A DNA stretch of 64,000 nt from Hypericibacter sp049323455 (GTDB lineage Bacteria; Pseudomonadota; Alphaproteobacteria; Dongiales; Dongiaceae). The notes beneath the pieces were generated by a model. That model saw only the letters and a program-made list of their open reading frames with translations. It made no database searches and was not told where the DNA came from. Position 1 is the first letter of the stretch; the number at the start of each line of letters is the position of its first letter. The stretch lies in assembly GCA_049323455.1 (NCBI GenBank), contig JBMONF010000018.1, positions 59,447 to 123,446 of the forward strand, given 5' to 3'. This document shows positions 62,656-64,000 of the stretch, in pieces. Both the position numbers and the translations under genes were made by a program.

Positions 62656-63690
62656 ATGCAGATCGTCTTCGCCGAAGCGCAGCTCGGCCATCGTCCCGGC
62701 GGCTATCTGGTGCGTGGGCAGCGCCGGCCCTGCCCCGAGACGCCCGAGCGCGCCACCGTGCTGCGGGAGGCGGCCCATGCCGCCGGCCATCTGCTGGTCG
62801 CTCCCGACGCTTACGGGCCGGGCCCGCGCGCGGCCGTGCATACGCCGCGCTACCTGCGCTTCCTCGAGACGGCGCACGAGCGCTGGCAGGCGCTGGACGG
62901 CGCCTCGCCCGAAGTGATTCCCAACGTGCATCCGATGGGGCGCGCCGGCGGCTATCCCGAGAGCGTGGTGGGGCAGGCTGGATTCCACATGGCCGATACG
63001 GCCTGCCCGTTGGCGGCCGGAAGCTGGACCGCGATCGCGGCCAGCGCCGACACCGCGGTCCATGCCGCGCGCCTGATCCAGACCGGCGAGCCCGCGGCCT
63101 ATGCGCTCTGCCGCCCGCCGGGCCATCACGCCTTCGCCGACATGGCGGGCGGCTTCTGCTATCTCAACAATTGCGCCATCGCCGCGACCGAGCTCCGGCG
63201 TCATGCGAGCCGGGTGGCGATCCTCGATGTCGATCTTCATCATGGCAACGGCACGCAAGGCATCTTCTATGCGCGTGCCGATGTGCTGACGGTCTCGATC
63301 CATGCGGACCCGGCGCAGTTCTATCCCTTCTTCTGGGGCCATGCGCATGAGCGCGGAGAGGGCGCCGGCGAGGGCTACAATCTCAACCTGCCGCTGCCGC
63401 TGGGCTCGGGCGATGCCGTGTTCCTGGCGGCGCTCGACCGGGCGCTTGCCGAGATTCGGCTCTACGCGCCGGGCGCGCTCGTGGTGGCGCTGGGGCTCGA
63501 CGCCTTCGAGGGCGATCCCTTGGCGGGCCTCAAGGTGACGACCGCGGGCTTCCACGAGATCGCGCGGCGCGTCGGCGCGCTCAGGCTCCCGAGCGTGCTG
63601 GTGCAGGAGGGCGGCTATCCTTCGGCCGCACTCGGCAGGAATCTGGTCGCGTTTCTCGGCGGCTTCGAGGCGGGGCGGCACGGGCATTGA
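62656..63690 (+). CDS. histone deacetylase-family amidohydrolase (acetylpolyamine amidohydrolase type)
   Basis: A 344-residue zinc deacetylase of the arginase/deacetylase fold. Active-site blocks: LCRPPGHHAFADMAGGFCYLNN, ILDVDLHHGNGTQGIFY with zinc ligands Asp193 and His195, and LGLDAFEGDPL with the third zinc Asp. The insert around YPESVVGQAGFHMADTACPL and the length favour acetylpolyamine amidohydrolase over AcuC. Likely reaction: removal of acetyl groups from acetylpolyamines or acyl-lysine-like substrates. Follows the SDR gene by 18 nt on the same strand. Confidence 0.88.
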   Translation: MQIVFAEAQLGHRPGGYLVRGQRRPCPETPERATVLREAAHAAGHLLVAPDAYGPGPRAAVHTPRYLRFLETAHERWQALDGASPEVIPNVHPMGRAGGYPESVVGQAGFHMADTACPLAAGSWTAIAASADTAVHAARLIQTGEPAAYALCRPPGHHAFADMAGGFCYLNNCAIAATELRRHASRVAILDVDLHHGNGTQGIFYARADVLTVSIHADPAQFYPFFWGHAHERGEGAGEGYNLNLPLPLGSGDAVFLAALDRALAEIRLYAPGALVVALGLDAFEGDPLAGLKVTTAGFHEIARRVGALRLPSVLVQEGGYPSAALGRNLVAFLGGFEAGRHGH

Positions 63691-63890
63691 TCCTGCTCCG
63701 CGTCGCGAGCGTGATCACCCCTCCCCCTTCCCCCTCCCGCCTGCGGACCGAAGCTTTCAGGTCGGAGTGTTTCTCCGACGCAGCCCTTCGGCGGGCGAAG
63801 GCCCGCAAGGGGAGGGGTCAGAGAGTGGAACGCCCGCGAGGGAGCCCTGAATTTTTTCACCCTCCCCCTTGACGGCAGGGGTATCGCATG
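63691..63890. repeat. GC-rich palindromic repeat block
   Basis: The gene-free end of the window (63691-64000). Bases 63715-63835 contain CCCTCCCCCTTCCCCCTCCC and its partner run AAGGGGAGGGG, with an inner GGGCGAAGGCCC palindrome near 63793. A CCCTCCCCCTT run recurs near 63861. Same style as the repeats at 34205 and 40150. Confidence 0.6.
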
Positions 63891-63897
63891 TGACGCC

Positions 63898-64000
63898 CTC
63901 ATCCTTCGAGACGGCCGCTTCGCGGCCTCCTCAGGACGAGGGGGTCTCACGAAATCTCGCGGATTTCCTCACCCTGAGGAGGGCCGAAGGCCCGTCTCGA
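63898..64000. repeat. dispersed alphaproteobacterial-type palindrome pair, cut by the window end
   Basis: Two copies in opposite orientation of an element of the form CTCATCCTTCGAGACGG ... GGCCTCCTCAGGACGAG: one at 63898-63942 (GCCGC-TTC-GCGGC stem) and one at 63968-64000 (CTGAGGAGGGCCGAAGGCCC ...) that runs off the window. Such CCTGAGGAG..CTCGAAGG repeats are common between genes in this bacterial class. Confidence 0.65.

Overview
The window reads as chromosome of a high-GC alphaproteobacterium, most like a soil or plant-associated Rhodospirillales/Rhizobiales relative. This rests on the gene families (heterotetrameric sarcosine oxidase, GlxA-type regulator, SoeABC, TAXI solute-binding protein, urocanate pathway through HutF/HutG), on densely packed short operons, and on GC-rich palindromic intergenic repeats typical of the class. 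I saw no tRNA, rRNA, CRISPR, phage or transposase gene. Assignments rest on motif and family recognition by eye, not on database searches.

Layout. 0-4.4 kb: a drug/metabolite transporter with a histidine-rich tail, a patatin-like phospholipase and a small secreted protein. 4.8-15.3 kb: a glycine betaine/dimethylglycine/sarcosine demethylation locus, with soxBDAG leftward and a divergent GlxA/AraC regulator, a dimethylglycine dehydrogenase-like flavoprotein and a SPASM radical-SAM protein rightward. 15.3-20 kb: an HD-domain protein resembling the diiron oxygenases PhnZ/TmpB, a ferredoxin-like protein, a class I amidotransferase, a lipoprotein with three internal repeats, a glutathione peroxidase and a cupin. 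20-30.6 kb: scattered histidine degradation genes (hutU, hutG, hutI, hutF) plus a HutH-like lyase whose MIO tripeptide reads Ala-Ser-Asp, mixed with marC, a redoxin and an HU gene with a structured leader. 30.7-38.1 kb: MttB-type methyltransferase, FtsH-type protease, a desaturase, two tandem GFA proteins, a PhnD-like protein and an EamA transporter. 38.3-43.6 kb: a sulfur module, soeABC (sulfite dehydrogenase type) with tusA divergent; both soe spacers carry repeats. 43.6-51.5 kb: a leftward surface-glycan run (methyltransferase, RgpF-like protein, glycosyltransferase, DegT aminotransferase, GNAT, MFS) interrupted by a small chimeric gene fossil. 51.9-56.2 kb: TAXI binding protein, then a KAS/ACP/LpxD acyl-transfer module and a cysteine-rich secreted protein. 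56.3-63.7 kb: VOC protein, an SDR lacking YxxxK, an ADP-forming acyl-CoA synthetase family protein, an M48-PDZ lipoprotein, another SDR behind an SD-masking hairpin, and an acetylpolyamine amidohydrolase-type deacetylase. The window ends in repeats.

How the genes fit together: the sox locus, the DMG dehydrogenase and the MttB protein point to catabolism of methylated quaternary amines, yielding C1 units. The hut genes turn urocanate into glutamate and formate, with the odd HutH-like protein as the only candidate first enzyme in view. SoeABC and TusA fit sulfite oxidation, which sulfonate catabolism would feed. The most interesting signals are the Ala-Ser-Asp lyase, the HD diiron-oxygenase candidate next to betaine catabolism, the ACP (Pro-Ser-Leu)/KAS/LpxD module, the heptamer inverted repeat at the soeC start, and the chimeric fossil at 48.63-48.76 kb.
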